Source: Actinomyces denticolens
GTDB lineage: Bacteria > Actinomycetota > Actinomycetes > Actinomycetales > Actinomycetaceae
Reading direction: 5' to 3'
DNA: 64,000 bases
Assembly (NCBI RefSeq): GCF_002072185.1
Contig: NZ_MVIW01000007.1
Coordinates: 1-64,000 of the forward strand
Below are positions 1 to 7,677 of the stretch, piece after piece. The notes under the pieces were generated by a model. That model did not search any database, had not been told where the DNA came from, and saw nothing but the letters and a program-made list of their open reading frames with translations. The translations under genes were made by a program, and so were the position numbers. Positions within the stretch are counted from its first letter, which is position 1. Each line of letters opens with the position of its first letter.

Positions 1-423
1 CTCGCGGGGCTCGGTCCAGCTCCCGGGCTGGCCGGTCTCGGGGTCGGGGACCTGGTCGAGCGTGACGGCGTCGGGGTCGAGGCCCTTGCGCTCGGCGTAC
101 TCCTCGATGAGCTGGTCGGCGCGGTAGCGCTTGTGGGTGTGCAGGGACTCGACGAGCGGGTCGGTGAAGGCGCCCACGTGACCGGAGGCGACCCAGGTCT
201 CGCGGGGCAGGATGACCGAGGAGTCCAGGCCCACGACGTCGTCGCGGGAACGGACCATCGCCAGCCACCACTGCTTCTTGATGTTCTCCTTGAGCTCGAC
301 GCCGAGCGGCCCGTAGTCCCAGGCGGAGCGCGTGCCGCCGTAGATCTCGCCGCAGGGGAACACGAAGCCGCGGCGCTTGGCCAGATTGATGACGCGATCG
401 AGTGTGGAGGAGTTCTGTGCCAC
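1..423 (-). CDS. glyS: Glycyl-tRNA synthetase, N-terminal part (gene leaves the window)
   Basis: This gene charges tRNA-Gly with glycine in the cytoplasm. Only the first 141 codons are inside the window and the frame stays open to base 1. The visible part has the N-terminal features of the single-chain class II enzyme: [15 protein letters not shown] around residues 16-30, [15 protein letters not shown] around 36-50, and [19 protein letters not shown] around 69-87. The start is GTG at 423, chosen because an AGGAGA ribosome site lies about 8 nt upstream and homology begins directly after it. It is divergent from zur with 268 bp between them. The family assignment is secure; the C-terminal anticodon-binding part cannot be checked here. 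Confidence 0.95.
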   Translation of the reverse strand, partial: MAQNSSTLDRVINLAKRRGFVFPCGEIYGGTRSAWDYGPLGVELKENIKKQWWLAMVRSRDDVVGLDSSVILPRETWVASGHVGAFTDPLVESLHTHKRYRADQLIEEYAERKGLDPDAVTLDQVPDPETGQPGSWTEPRE

Positions 424-691
424 CGGGTGTCTCCTGAATCATTCCGTCGTTGTCCGCACCTGGATGGTGGGAACGAGTGCCGACAGTCTAAGCGCAGCGC
501 AGCGCCTCCCCGGCGACGCCCCGCCCGGCCTGCCGGGAGGCGGTCCTCGCCTGTGACGGGCATTGCCGCGCCGAGGCGCCGGTCGGTGAGATGATGAGGG
601 CGGGCCGGCGCTGGGCGCGCTCTCCCGCCAGGCCCCGGTATCCCTTGAGCACTGGCGCGATCGCGCCGACGATGAGAATCGAGGACTCATT
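424..691. other. Divergent glyS-zur intergenic region
   Basis: This stretch holds the promoters of glyS (minus) and zur (plus). Just before zur there is a small inverted repeat, ATGAG at 672-676 and CTCAT at 686-690, overlapping the zur ribosome site. It could be an autoregulatory operator but does not closely match a published Zur box from memory. I see no RNA gene or credible small ORF. Confidence 0.5.
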
Positions 692-1153
692 GTGAGCAGG
701 ACGGCGGACGGCACCCCCTCCAGGTCCACCGCGGGCTCGACGGCGGCCAGGCCCCGCGCCACGCGCCAGCGCGCCGCCGTCGCAGGGATCCTTCAGCGCA
801 CCGCCGAGTTCCGCTCCGCCCAGCAGATCCACGCCGCCCTGGAGGCGGAGGGCACGAAAGTGGGGCTGGCCACGGTGTACCGCAATCTCACGGCCCTGGC
901 GGACAGCGGACAGGTGGACCAGGTCCGCAGCGCCGACGGCGAGGTCCTCTACCGCTCCTGCGAGCGGGTGGGGCATCACCACCACATCGTGTGCCGCAAC
1001 TGCGGGCGCACCGAGGAGGTCGCCGGAGAGGAGCTCGAGGCCTGGATCGAGAGGGTGAGCGCGGCCGCCGGGTTCACCCAGATGGAGCACGTGGCGGAGT
1101 TCTTCGGGCTGTGCCGGGACTGCTCGGCGCGCGCCGAGGGCGACGACGCCTGA
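692..1153 (+). CDS. zur: Zinc-uptake regulator Zur (Fur family)
   Basis: This 153-residue protein is a Fur-family metalloregulator that probably represses zinc import when cellular zinc is sufficient. The N-terminal winged helix (about residues 20-85) includes the typical segment TVYRNLTALADSGQVDQVR. The dimerisation domain has HHHHIVCRNCG and later FGLCRDC, giving two CxxC pairs for the structural zinc plus the His-rich metal site. The start is GTG 692, with GAGGA at 681-685. The Zur rather than Fur call rests on the neighbours: the zinc ABC importer follows on the same strand after a 77-bp gap. PerR or Nur specificity is less likely. Confidence 0.88.
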   Translation: MSRTADGTPSRSTAGSTAARPRATRQRAAVAGILQRTAEFRSAQQIHAALEAEGTKVGLATVYRNLTALADSGQVDQVRSADGEVLYRSCERVGHHHHIVCRNCGRTEEVAGEELEAWIERVSAAAGFTQMEHVAEFFGLCRDCSARAEGDDA

Positions 1154-1160
1154 CAGACCC

Positions 1161-1210
1161 GCACTGACCTGCACTGACCCGCACTGGACTGCGCTGGACT
1201 GCATTGACTC
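1161..1210. repeat. Degenerate 10-bp tandem repeat between zur and znuA
   Basis: Five consecutive 10-mers of the form GCACTGACCY follow each other in exact register (gcactgacct, gcactgaccc, gcactggact, gcgctggact, gcattgactc). The array fills nearly the whole zur-znuA gap and ends just before the znuA ribosome site. Confidence 0.85.
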
Positions 1211-1230
1211 GCGCCCACAGGATAATGACA

Positions 1231-2196
1231 ATGAGTCCCGTGAGTGCTTCTCATCTCCGCCGCGCCTGCGCCATCGCCGGCGCGCTCGCCCTGACCGCCT
1301 CACTCGCCGCCTGCGGCGGGGACTCCACCTCCTCGAGCTCCGGGAGCCCGGACGGCGCGCTGAAGGTGTCCACCTCCTTCTACCCCGTCGAGTACCTCGC
1401 CAAGACCATCGGCGGGGACCACGTCACCGTCACCTCCGTGACCCCCACGAACGTCGAGCCGCATGACTACGAGCTCGCCCCCGCCGACGTCACCGCCTTG
1501 AACGACGCCGATGTCATCGCCTACGTCGCCGGCTTCCAGCCCTCGATGGACGACGCCGTCGCCCAGGCCTCCGGGCCCGCCGTCGTCGAGCTCTCCGCCT
1601 CGGTGGACCTCACGCATCACGACGGCGTCGAGGAGGAGCACGAGGACGGCGAGGGGGCCCACGACGATGCCGGCGCCGGAGAGGCCGCCGACCCGCACTT
1701 CTGGCTCGACCCGACTCGCATGAGGTCGGCCGCCACCGCCATCGAGGCGGCCCTGGCGACGGCCGACCCCGACCACGCCTCCGATTACGAGGCCAACCTC
1801 GCCACCTTGACCACCTCGCTCGACGGCCTCGACTCCAGTTACAGGACAGGCCTGGCCCAGTGCCGGCGCACGACTCTCGTCACCTCCCACGCGGCCTTCG
1901 GCTACCTCGCCGAGGCCTACGGGCTCACCCAGGTCTCCATCTCCGGGGTGGATCCCGACTCCGAGCCGAGCCCCGCGGACCTCGCGGGCGTCAAGAAGGT
2001 CGTCCAGGACACCGGCACGACGACGATCTTCACCGAGGAACTCGTCTCCCCCGCCACCGCCCAGACCGTGGCCGACGAGACCGGCGCCACTACCGCCGTG
2101 CTCAGCCCGATCGAATCCGCCCCCTCCGGCGGCGACTACGCTAGCGCCATGACGACGAACCTGGAGGCGCTGCGCACCGCGCTGTCCTGCCAGTGA
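1231..2196 (+). CDS. znuA: Zinc ABC transporter substrate-binding lipoprotein ZnuA
   Basis: This extracellular lipoprotein captures Zn2+ and delivers it to ZnuB. The N-terminal signal sequence ends in the lipobox LAAC, giving a lipidated Cys. The mature part is a cluster A-I binding protein: STSFYPVEYLAKTIGG, the metal-ligand region NVEPHDYELAP, a His/Asp/Glu-rich loop (about 60 residues, HHDGVEEEHEDGEGAHDD) typical of zinc-specific members, then DPHFWLDP, SHAAFGYLAEAYGL and FTEELVSPATAQTVADETG. ATG 1231 is preferred because AGGA (1219-1222) sits 8 nt upstream; TTG 1204 and ATG 1225 are alternatives. The AT-rich patch GATAATGACAATGAG (1221-1235) overlaps the start and could be a Zur operator. 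The acidic His loop argues for zinc over manganese. Confidence 0.92.
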   Translation: MSPVSASHLRRACAIAGALALTASLAACGGDSTSSSSGSPDGALKVSTSFYPVEYLAKTIGGDHVTVTSVTPTNVEPHDYELAPADVTALNDADVIAYVAGFQPSMDDAVAQASGPAVVELSASVDLTHHDGVEEEHEDGEGAHDDAGAGEAADPHFWLDPTRMRSAATAIEAALATADPDHASDYEANLATLTTSLDGLDSSYRTGLAQCRRTTLVTSHAAFGYLAEAYGLTQVSISGVDPDSEPSPADLAGVKKVVQDTGTTTIFTEELVSPATAQTVADETGATTAVLSPIESAPSGGDYASAMTTNLEALRTALSCQ

Positions 2197-2230
2197 CTCC
2201 CCGCCCAGCCGCGGACCCGCATTCAGACGG

Positions 2231-2280
2231 CCCGCGCCAGCCCGTGCCGGCCCGCGCCGGCCCGCGCCGGCCCGCGCCGG
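2231..2280. repeat. 10-bp tandem repeat between znuA and znuC
   Basis: Five copies of a 10-bp unit, consensus CCCGCGCCGG, lie head to tail; the last three are identical. The array ends 6 bp before the znuC ribosome site. It has the same period as the zur-znuA array but a different unit. Confidence 0.9.
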
Positions 2281-2296
2281 GGATGGAAAGGATCGC

Positions 2297-3088
2297 ATGA
2301 AGCATCCTCGCTCCGCCCAGGAGCCGACGACGACGCCGTCCGGGACCACCCGGGCGGCGTCGTCCGGTGCGCCCATCATCGAGGTCGACGACCTGAGCGT
2401 CGTCCTCGGCTCCGCCCTCGTCCTCGACCACGTCGACCTGACCGTGGGCGCCGGTGAGTCCGTCGCGCTCCTGGGGGCGAACGGCTCGGGCAAGTCCACC
2501 CTCGTCAAGGCGATCCTCGGGCTCCACCCCGCCCACTCGGGCAGCGCGCGCCTCCTCGGGCACGACGTCGCCCGGCGCTCCAGCATCGACTGGCGCCGCA
2601 TCGGCTACGTCCCCCAGCGGGTCGGGGCGGCCGCCGGGGTGCCCGCCACCGCCCTGGAAGTGGTGCGCTCGGGCCTGCTCGGACCGCGCCGTCCCCTCGC
2701 CGATCGGGGTCGGCGCGCCCGGGCGGTGGCGATGGAGGCGCTCGACGCCGTCGGGCTGGCCGATCGCGCCGACGACCACGTGCAGGTCCTCTCCGGGGGC
2801 CAGGCCCAGCGCGTCCTCATCGCCCGGGCCCTCGTGCGCCGCCCCGACCTGCTCATCCTGGACGAGCCCCTGGCGGGGATCGATCGCTCCAGCCGCGAGT
2901 CCCTGGCCGCGATCCTGGCCTCCCAGCGCTCCGAGGGCCTGACCCTGCTGACGGTCCTGCACGAGATGGGCGAGCTGACGGGGATCGTCGAGCGCGCAGT
3001 GGCCCTGGAGGAGGGGCGGGTGGTGTTCGACGGTCCCGCCGGCCCCATGGCGTCGACCACGTCCAATGAGGGGAGTCACTGCTCATGA
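2297..3088 (+). CDS. znuC: Zinc ABC transporter ATP-binding protein ZnuC
   Basis: This 263-residue cytoplasmic ATPase powers ZnuB. Walker A GANGSGKST is at residues 60-68, the signature LSGGQ at 165-169, Walker B LLILDEP at 185-191 and the switch His in TVLHEMGE. The first 25 residues are a low-complexity extension not needed for the fold. AAAGGA (2287-2292) precedes ATG 2297. The 3' end overlaps znuB by four bases (ATGA), indicating translational coupling. The family (metal-type ABC ATPase) is clear; zinc specificity is inferred from zur and the ZnuA loop. Confidence 0.93.
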   Translation: MKHPRSAQEPTTTPSGTTRAASSGAPIIEVDDLSVVLGSALVLDHVDLTVGAGESVALLGANGSGKSTLVKAILGLHPAHSGSARLLGHDVARRSSIDWRRIGYVPQRVGAAAGVPATALEVVRSGLLGPRRPLADRGRRARAVAMEALDAVGLADRADDHVQVLSGGQAQRVLIARALVRRPDLLILDEPLAGIDRSSRESLAAILASQRSEGLTLLTVLHEMGELTGIVERAVALEEGRVVFDGPAGPMASTTSNEGSHCS

Positions 3089-4062
3089 CCACCGCCGTCG
3101 CGGGACTCGGCGCGGCCAGTGCCCTCAGCGCCCTGGCCGCCCCCGCCGTTCCCGGCCCGCTGGCCGAGATGCTGTCGGCCCCCTTCATGCAGCGCGCCCT
3201 CATCGTCGCCGTGCTCGTGGGGCTCATCGCACCGATCGTCGGGACCTACCTCGTCCAGCGCGGTCTGGCACTGCTCGGGGACGGGATCGGGCACATCTCG
3301 CTCACCGGCGTCGCCCTGGGCTGGCTGGCCGGCTCCGCCGCGGGCACGAGCCCCCGGGATGCCTGGGCGGTCCCCGGCGCCATCGCGGCCTCGGTACTGG
3401 GGGCCGTCCTCATCGAGCTGATCCGCGCCCGCGGGCGCACGCGCGGCGACGTCGCCCTGGCCATCCTCTTCTACGGCGGCATCGCCGGGGGCGTCATCCT
3501 CATCAAGGTCGCCGGAGGCACCTCGACCAATCTCAACTCCTACCTCTTCGGGTCACTGTCCACGGCCTCCCGCTCCGACGTCGTCCTCACCGTCATCCTG
3601 GCCCTGCTCGTCCTGGCGGTGGGGGTGGGCCTTCGCGGCCCGCTGTTCTCCCTGTGCCACGACGAGGAGTTCGCCCGCTCCATCGGCCTGCCCACGGGCC
3701 TGCTCAACATCACGATCGCCGTCATGGCGGCGCTGACGGTGAGCGTGTCGATGAGGGTGGTGGGCTCGCTGCTCGTCTCGGCCGTCATGATCGTCCCGGT
3801 GGCGATCGCCCAGCTCCTCACCCACTCCTTCGGCCGCACCATGGCGCTGGCCATGGGCATCGGCGTGGCGTCCTGCGTGGCCGGACTCGTCATCACCTAC
3901 ATCATCCCGGTCTCGCCAGGAGCGATGATCGTCGTCCTCCTCGTGGGCGGATACGCCCTCACGGCGCTCATCGGTGCGATGATCTCTGCTGTTCGCTCCG
4001 CACCCCGCCGTCAGGAGGCAGTTGATGATCGACGAGCGCCCGGGCCGATCCCCCCGCGCTGA
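3085..4062 (+). CDS. znuB: Zinc ABC transporter permease ZnuB
   Basis: This 325-residue integral membrane protein forms the zinc channel of the ABC-3 (ZnuB/MntB) family. Successive hydrophobic segments begin around residue 35 (ALIVAVLVGLIAPIVGTYLVQRGLALLGDGIGHISLTGVALGW region), where the LVQRGLALLGDGIGHISLTG stretch is a family hallmark. About eight or nine membrane spans follow, ending at the charged tail RSAPRRQEAVDDRR. Its ATG overlaps the znuC stop, and its last 38 bp overlap the next gene. The length is slightly above the usual 260-300 because of both tails. Confidence 0.93.
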   Translation: MTTAVAGLGAASALSALAAPAVPGPLAEMLSAPFMQRALIVAVLVGLIAPIVGTYLVQRGLALLGDGIGHISLTGVALGWLAGSAAGTSPRDAWAVPGAIAASVLGAVLIELIRARGRTRGDVALAILFYGGIAGGVILIKVAGGTSTNLNSYLFGSLSTASRSDVVLTVILALLVLAVGVGLRGPLFSLCHDEEFARSIGLPTGLLNITIAVMAALTVSVSMRVVGSLLVSAVMIVPVAIAQLLTHSFGRTMALAMGIGVASCVAGLVITYIIPVSPGAMIVVLLVGGYALTALIGAMISAVRSAPRRQEAVDDRRAPGPIPPR

Positions 4063-4867
4063 CAGACCCGTCCCCGCGCGGCCCCTGCTCGTGGCCGTGT
4101 GCCGCGAGCCCGGGCCCATCGCCGACGACGAGCTCGCCACGCTCATCGAATGGGGCGGTCTCGACCCCGAGCGCGGCATCGAGACCATTCATCTCCTGGA
4201 GGCGGGCGCCCCCGAGCCCGAGGAGATCGACCTGGACCGCTACTGGGCGGTGGCGATCACGGGATCCCCCTTCGGCATCCGGCCCGATCCGGCCCACGAC
4301 GCCGCCCACCCTCCCGCCGGGGGGCCGGCGGCGCTGGAGCGGATGCGCCGTCGCGCGGTGGCGCTGGCCGGGAGGCTCGTGGCCGAGGACCGTCCCACCC
4401 TCGCCCTGTGCTTCGGGCTCCAGGCGATCGCGCTCGCCCTGGGCGGCGGCCTCACGAGCACCCAGGCCGAGGACCTGAGCGCGCCGCGCCTGAGCCCCAC
4501 CGAGGCCGGGCTCGCCGATCCGGTCGCGGGCAGGCTCCCCGCGGCGCTACGGGGCTATGTGGGGCACGCCGACTCCCTCGCCATCGGGCCCGATGGCACC
4601 CTTCCCGGCGGCGGAACGATCCTGCTGACCGGCACCACATGCCAGGTGCAGATGGCGCGCTGGGGCGAGCACGTGTACGGCACCCAGTTCCACCCGGAGA
4701 TCACCACCGCGGGCATGCGCATCCGCATCGCCCAGTACGGGGGCGCCTACTACCCGCCCGAGGAGCGCGCCGCCGTCATCGAGCGCTGCGACAGCGCCGA
4801 CGTCACCGGCGCCAACGCGCTCATCACCGCCTTCGCCAGCCGCTACGCGCACAGCCCCATCACGTAG
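4025..4867 (+). CDS. Class I glutamine amidotransferase-like protein
   Basis: This 280-residue cytoplasmic protein has the class I glutamine amidotransferase fold: nucleophile Cys129 in LALCFGLQAIALALGG, and the His/Glu pair in QFHPEI (223-225). It resembles GMP-synthase-type GATase domains but has no synthase domain, so it would hydrolyse glutamine or a gamma-glutamyl bond, or serve an unknown acceptor. ATG 4025 is chosen over TTG 4022 because AGGAGG (4013-4018) is 6 nt upstream. It starts inside the end of znuB and is followed 12 bp later by a YbdK-type ligase, so it should be co-transcribed with the zinc importer. The substrate is unknown. Confidence 0.8.
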   Translation: MIDERPGRSPRADRPVPARPLLVAVCREPGPIADDELATLIEWGGLDPERGIETIHLLEAGAPEPEEIDLDRYWAVAITGSPFGIRPDPAHDAAHPPAGGPAALERMRRRAVALAGRLVAEDRPTLALCFGLQAIALALGGGLTSTQAEDLSAPRLSPTEAGLADPVAGRLPAALRGYVGHADSLAIGPDGTLPGGGTILLTGTTCQVQMARWGEHVYGTQFHPEITTAGMRIRIAQYGGAYYPPEERAAVIERCDSADVTGANALITAFASRYAHSPIT

Positions 4868-4879
4868 GAGGGACCCGCC

Positions 4880-6010
4880 ATGTCCCTGAGATTCGCAGCC
4901 TCGGACCGCTCCACCATCGGGGTGGAGTGGGAGTTGCAGATCATCGACCCCGCGACGCTGTGCCCCATGCCCTGCGCCCCGGAGATCCTCGCCGAGTTCG
5001 CCCACGCCCACCCGGCCCATGGCCGGATCCATGCCGAGATGCTGCGCAACACCCTCGAACTGGTGAGCAGGCCCCGGCGGACGGTCGCCGGGTGCGCCGA
5101 GGATATGGGCATCGCCCTGGACATGCTCGCCCCCTTCGTCGAGGCGCATGAGGCCGTGCTGGTGGGATCGGGCACGCATCCCTTCGTCTCACCGGCCAGC
5201 CAGGGCGTGTCCGAGTCCGAGCGCTACGGCGCGCTGGTGGACCGCACCCGGTACTGGGGCCGTCAGATGCTCATCTTCGGCACCCATGTGCATGTGGGAG
5301 TGGAGGATCGGGCCAAGGTCCTGCCCATCGGCGAGCACCTGCTCGCCCACCTGCCCCATTTGCAGTCGCTGGCGGCGGCCTCGCCGTTCTGGGATGGGGA
5401 GGACACCGGCTACGCGGACAACCGCGCCTGGATCTTCCGCCAGCTGCCCCACGCGGGCCTGCCGGAGTGGCCGGAGGATTGGGAGGGGCTGGAGGCCCTC
5501 ACGGAGTCGATGATGCGGGCGGGGGCGATCAGGAGCTTCAACGAGCTGCGCTGGGATGTGCGCCCCTCCCCCGGCTTCGGGACGATCGAGGCGAGGATCT
5601 GCGACGCCTCCTCCAACCTCCTGGAGGTGCGGGCGATCGCCGCGCTCACGCAGTGCCTCGTGGAGTCCGCCTCGCAACGGCTCGATGAGGGGCTCCCCCT
5701 GGCCCGCCTGCCCCGGTGGTTCCTGGCGGAGAACAAGTGGCGCTCGGCCCGTTACGGACTGGACGCGACCATCGTGATGAGCCCCGACGGCGAGCAGATG
5801 CCCCTGCGCCAGTCCCTGAGCACCCTCGTGACCGAGCTCGAGCCGGTGGCGCGGCGACTGGGCTGCCTGGACGATCTGGCGCTGGTCGAGGGTGTCCTCG
5901 GCGGCGGTGCGGGGTACGAGCGCCAGCGGCGGGCCCACGACGACGCCGGTCTGGGAGGCGTCGTCGAGCAGCTCATCGGTGAGATGAGGGCGGGGCGCCC
6001 ACTGCCCTGA
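4880..6010 (+). CDS. YbdK-type glutamate-cysteine ligase / carboxylate-amine ligase
   Basis: This 376-residue cytoplasmic enzyme belongs to the GCS2 (YbdK/EgtA-like) family that joins the gamma-carboxylate of glutamate to an amine with ATP. The N-terminus STIGVEWELQIID is the family signature for the metal/ATP site; NTLELVSRP, TRYWGRQMLIFGTHVHVGVED, FNELRWDVRPSPGFGTIEARICDASSN and RYGLDATIV follow in the usual order. TAGGAGGGA (4865-4873) precedes ATG 4880. Family members make gamma-glutamylcysteine or related peptides; with the adjacent GATase, a gamma-glutamyl thiol or metal-binding peptide is possible but speculative. It is convergent with uppS across 18 bp. Confidence 0.82.
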   Translation: MSLRFAASDRSTIGVEWELQIIDPATLCPMPCAPEILAEFAHAHPAHGRIHAEMLRNTLELVSRPRRTVAGCAEDMGIALDMLAPFVEAHEAVLVGSGTHPFVSPASQGVSESERYGALVDRTRYWGRQMLIFGTHVHVGVEDRAKVLPIGEHLLAHLPHLQSLAAASPFWDGEDTGYADNRAWIFRQLPHAGLPEWPEDWEGLEALTESMMRAGAIRSFNELRWDVRPSPGFGTIEARICDASSNLLEVRAIAALTQCLVESASQRLDEGLPLARLPRWFLAENKWRSARYGLDATIVMSPDGEQMPLRQSLSTLVTELEPVARRLGCLDDLALVEGVLGGGAGYERQRRAHDDAGLGGVVEQLIGEMRAGRPLP

Positions 6011-6028
6011 GGCGGCGGCCGACCGGCG

Positions 6029-6847
6029 CTACTGCCCGCTCCCCGTCTCGCCCGCGATGGCGTCGATCGCTCCCCCGAAGCGGCGGTTCCTGGAGGCGTA
6101 GGCGACGCAGGCCCGCCACAGCTCGGCCCGGTCGAACTCGGGCCAGGGCAGATCGGTGAAGTAGAGCTCGGCGTAGGCCGAGGACCACATGAGGAAGTTG
6201 GAGGTGCGCTGCTCACCGGATGTGCGGATGAAGAGATCCACGTCGCGCATGGCCGGGGAGTAGAGGTGCCGCTGGATCGTCTTCTCCGTGATTGAGCCCG
6301 GCTTGAGGCGGCCGGCGGCGATCTCCTCGCCGATGGCGCGGGCGGCGTCGGCGATCTCGGCGCGGCCCCCGTAGTTGAGGCACATGTTGAGCACCATGGT
6401 GGAGTTGCCCGCGGTGATGCGCTCGGCGCGGCGCACCTCCTTGAGGACGGACTTCCACAGCCTGGGCTCGCGGCCGACCCACCGGACCTGCACGCCCCAG
6501 GCGTTGAGGTCGTCGGTCTGGGCGCGCAGGACGGTGCGGGCGAAGCCCATGAGGAAGCGGACCTCGGCGGGGCTGCGGCGCCAGTTCTCCGTGGAGAAGG
6601 CATAGACGCTCATCTCCTTGAGACCGAGCTCGACGCCGCCGGCGATGACGTCCATCATGGTGGCCTCGCCGACCCGGTGCCCCTCGGTGCGGGTCAGGCC
6701 CCGGCTGTTGGCCCAGCGGCCGTTGCCGTCCATGACGAGGGCGACGTGCTCGGGGAGCGCAGCCGCGGGGATGACCGGAGGAGTCAGCCCGTCGCGGTGC
6801 AGCGGAACGGATTCGGGCGCGGCGGTGGGGTCGGGGGCAGGAGGCAT
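6029..6847 (-). CDS. uppS: Isoprenyl transferase (undecaprenyl diphosphate synthase family)
   Basis: This 272-residue cis-prenyltransferase extends farnesyl or decaprenyl-type diphosphates with isopentenyl units, supplying the lipid carrier for peptidoglycan and wall polymers. The catalytic motif MDGNGRWA has Asp40; further family blocks are GHRVG, VYAFSTENWRRS (Asn/Arg substrate clamp), LNYGGRAEI, LFIRTSGEQRTSNFLMW and AELYFTD. The first 30 residues are a Pro-rich extension. ATG 6847 starts one base after the recO stop, consistent with an operon recO-uppS, the common actinobacterial order. Chain length cannot be told from sequence. Confidence 0.93.
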   Translation of the reverse strand: MPPAPDPTAAPESVPLHRDGLTPPVIPAAALPEHVALVMDGNGRWANSRGLTRTEGHRVGEATMMDVIAGGVELGLKEMSVYAFSTENWRRSPAEVRFLMGFARTVLRAQTDDLNAWGVQVRWVGREPRLWKSVLKEVRRAERITAGNSTMVLNMCLNYGGRAEIADAARAIGEEIAAGRLKPGSITEKTIQRHLYSPAMRDVDLFIRTSGEQRTSNFLMWSSAYAELYFTDLPWPEFDRAELWRACVAYASRNRRFGGAIDAIAGETGSGQ

Positions 6848-6848
6848 A

Positions 6849-7595
6849 TCAGGCTCTTTCGACGAGGGCGAGGGAGCGCAGGCGGCGCTCCAGGTGCCAG
6901 GTGGTGTAGGCGGAGACGAGGCCGGAGGCCTGGGCGCGATCCCGGGTGGTCGAGGCGTCGGCGAGGGGCCAGTCGCCGGACAGGAGGGCCCCCATGAGCG
7001 CCATGGCGCTGGGGTCGACGGTGACGCTCCCGGCGGGTCGGCAGCTCTCGCAGACGGCACCGCCGGCCTGGACGTGGAAGGCGGTGTGGGGCCCGGGGGC
7101 ACCGCAGATGGCGCAGTCGAAGCACGATGGCGCCCAGCCGGCCAGGGCGAGGGCGCGCAGGAGGTAGGAGTCGAGGACGAGGCCGGGGGCGTGGCGCCTG
7201 CGGGCCAGGGCGGCGAGGGCCCCGTAGAGGAGGAGGAACTGCTGTGGGGATTCGCCGGTGCCGAGGTCGCCGTCGTCCTCGGTGAGGCGCTCGGCGGTCT
7301 CGGCCATGGTCTGCGCGCAGGTGAACATGGCGTAGTCGGTGGCGATGGGGCGGCTGAAGGGGTCGAGGGTCTCGACCTGGGTGACGACGTCGAGGCTGCG
7401 CCCGGCATGGAGCTGGACGTCGATCATGGAGAAGGGCTCGAGGCGCGCGCCGAAGCGGGAGGTGGTGCGCCGCACGCCCTTGGCAACGGCCCGGACCTGC
7501 CCGTGGTGGCGGGTGAGCATGACGATGATGCGGTCGGCCTCACCCAGCTTGTGGGTGCGCAGGACGAGGGCCTCGTCGCGGTAGAGCCTCTGCAC
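6849..7595 (-). CDS. recO: DNA repair protein RecO
   Basis: RecO (248 residues) loads RecA on SSB-coated single strands in the RecF pathway. The N-terminal OB-fold begins [19 protein letters not shown]; the C-terminal part carries the zinc site with CAIC (161-164) and CESC (182-185). The GTG start at 7595 is chosen because it gives the canonical N-terminus and GAGAGGA lies about 8 nt upstream; the frame is open farther but without homology. The next gene uppS starts one base later. Confidence 0.93.
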   Translation of the reverse strand: MQRLYRDEALVLRTHKLGEADRIIVMLTRHHGQVRAVAKGVRRTTSRFGARLEPFSMIDVQLHAGRSLDVVTQVETLDPFSRPIATDYAMFTCAQTMAETAERLTEDDGDLGTGESPQQFLLLYGALAALARRRHAPGLVLDSYLLRALALAGWAPSCFDCAICGAPGPHTAFHVQAGGAVCESCRPAGSVTVDPSAMALMGALLSGDWPLADASTTRDRAQASGLVSAYTTWHLERRLRSLALVERA

Positions 7596-7624
7596 GGGCC
7601 AGATCCTCTCACGCGCCGCGCCGT

Positions 7625-7658
7625 CCCGGGGCGAGGCGGAGCCGTGCCCCGCCCCGGG
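7625..7658 (-). terminator. Hairpin between leuA and recO
   Basis: A 9-bp perfect stem (7625-7633 with 7650-7658, CCCGGGGCG/CGCCCCGGG) lies 20 bp after the leuA stop and ahead of recO. There is no T-run, as is common for GC-rich actinobacterial terminators. Confidence 0.6.
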
Positions 7659-7677
7659 GGCCGTCCAGTGGGCGGCC

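Noticed and set aside
1204-1230. TTG 1204 as the znuA start
   Set aside because: It lies inside the tandem repeat, lacks a ribosome site, and would add residues before a normal lipoprotein signal.
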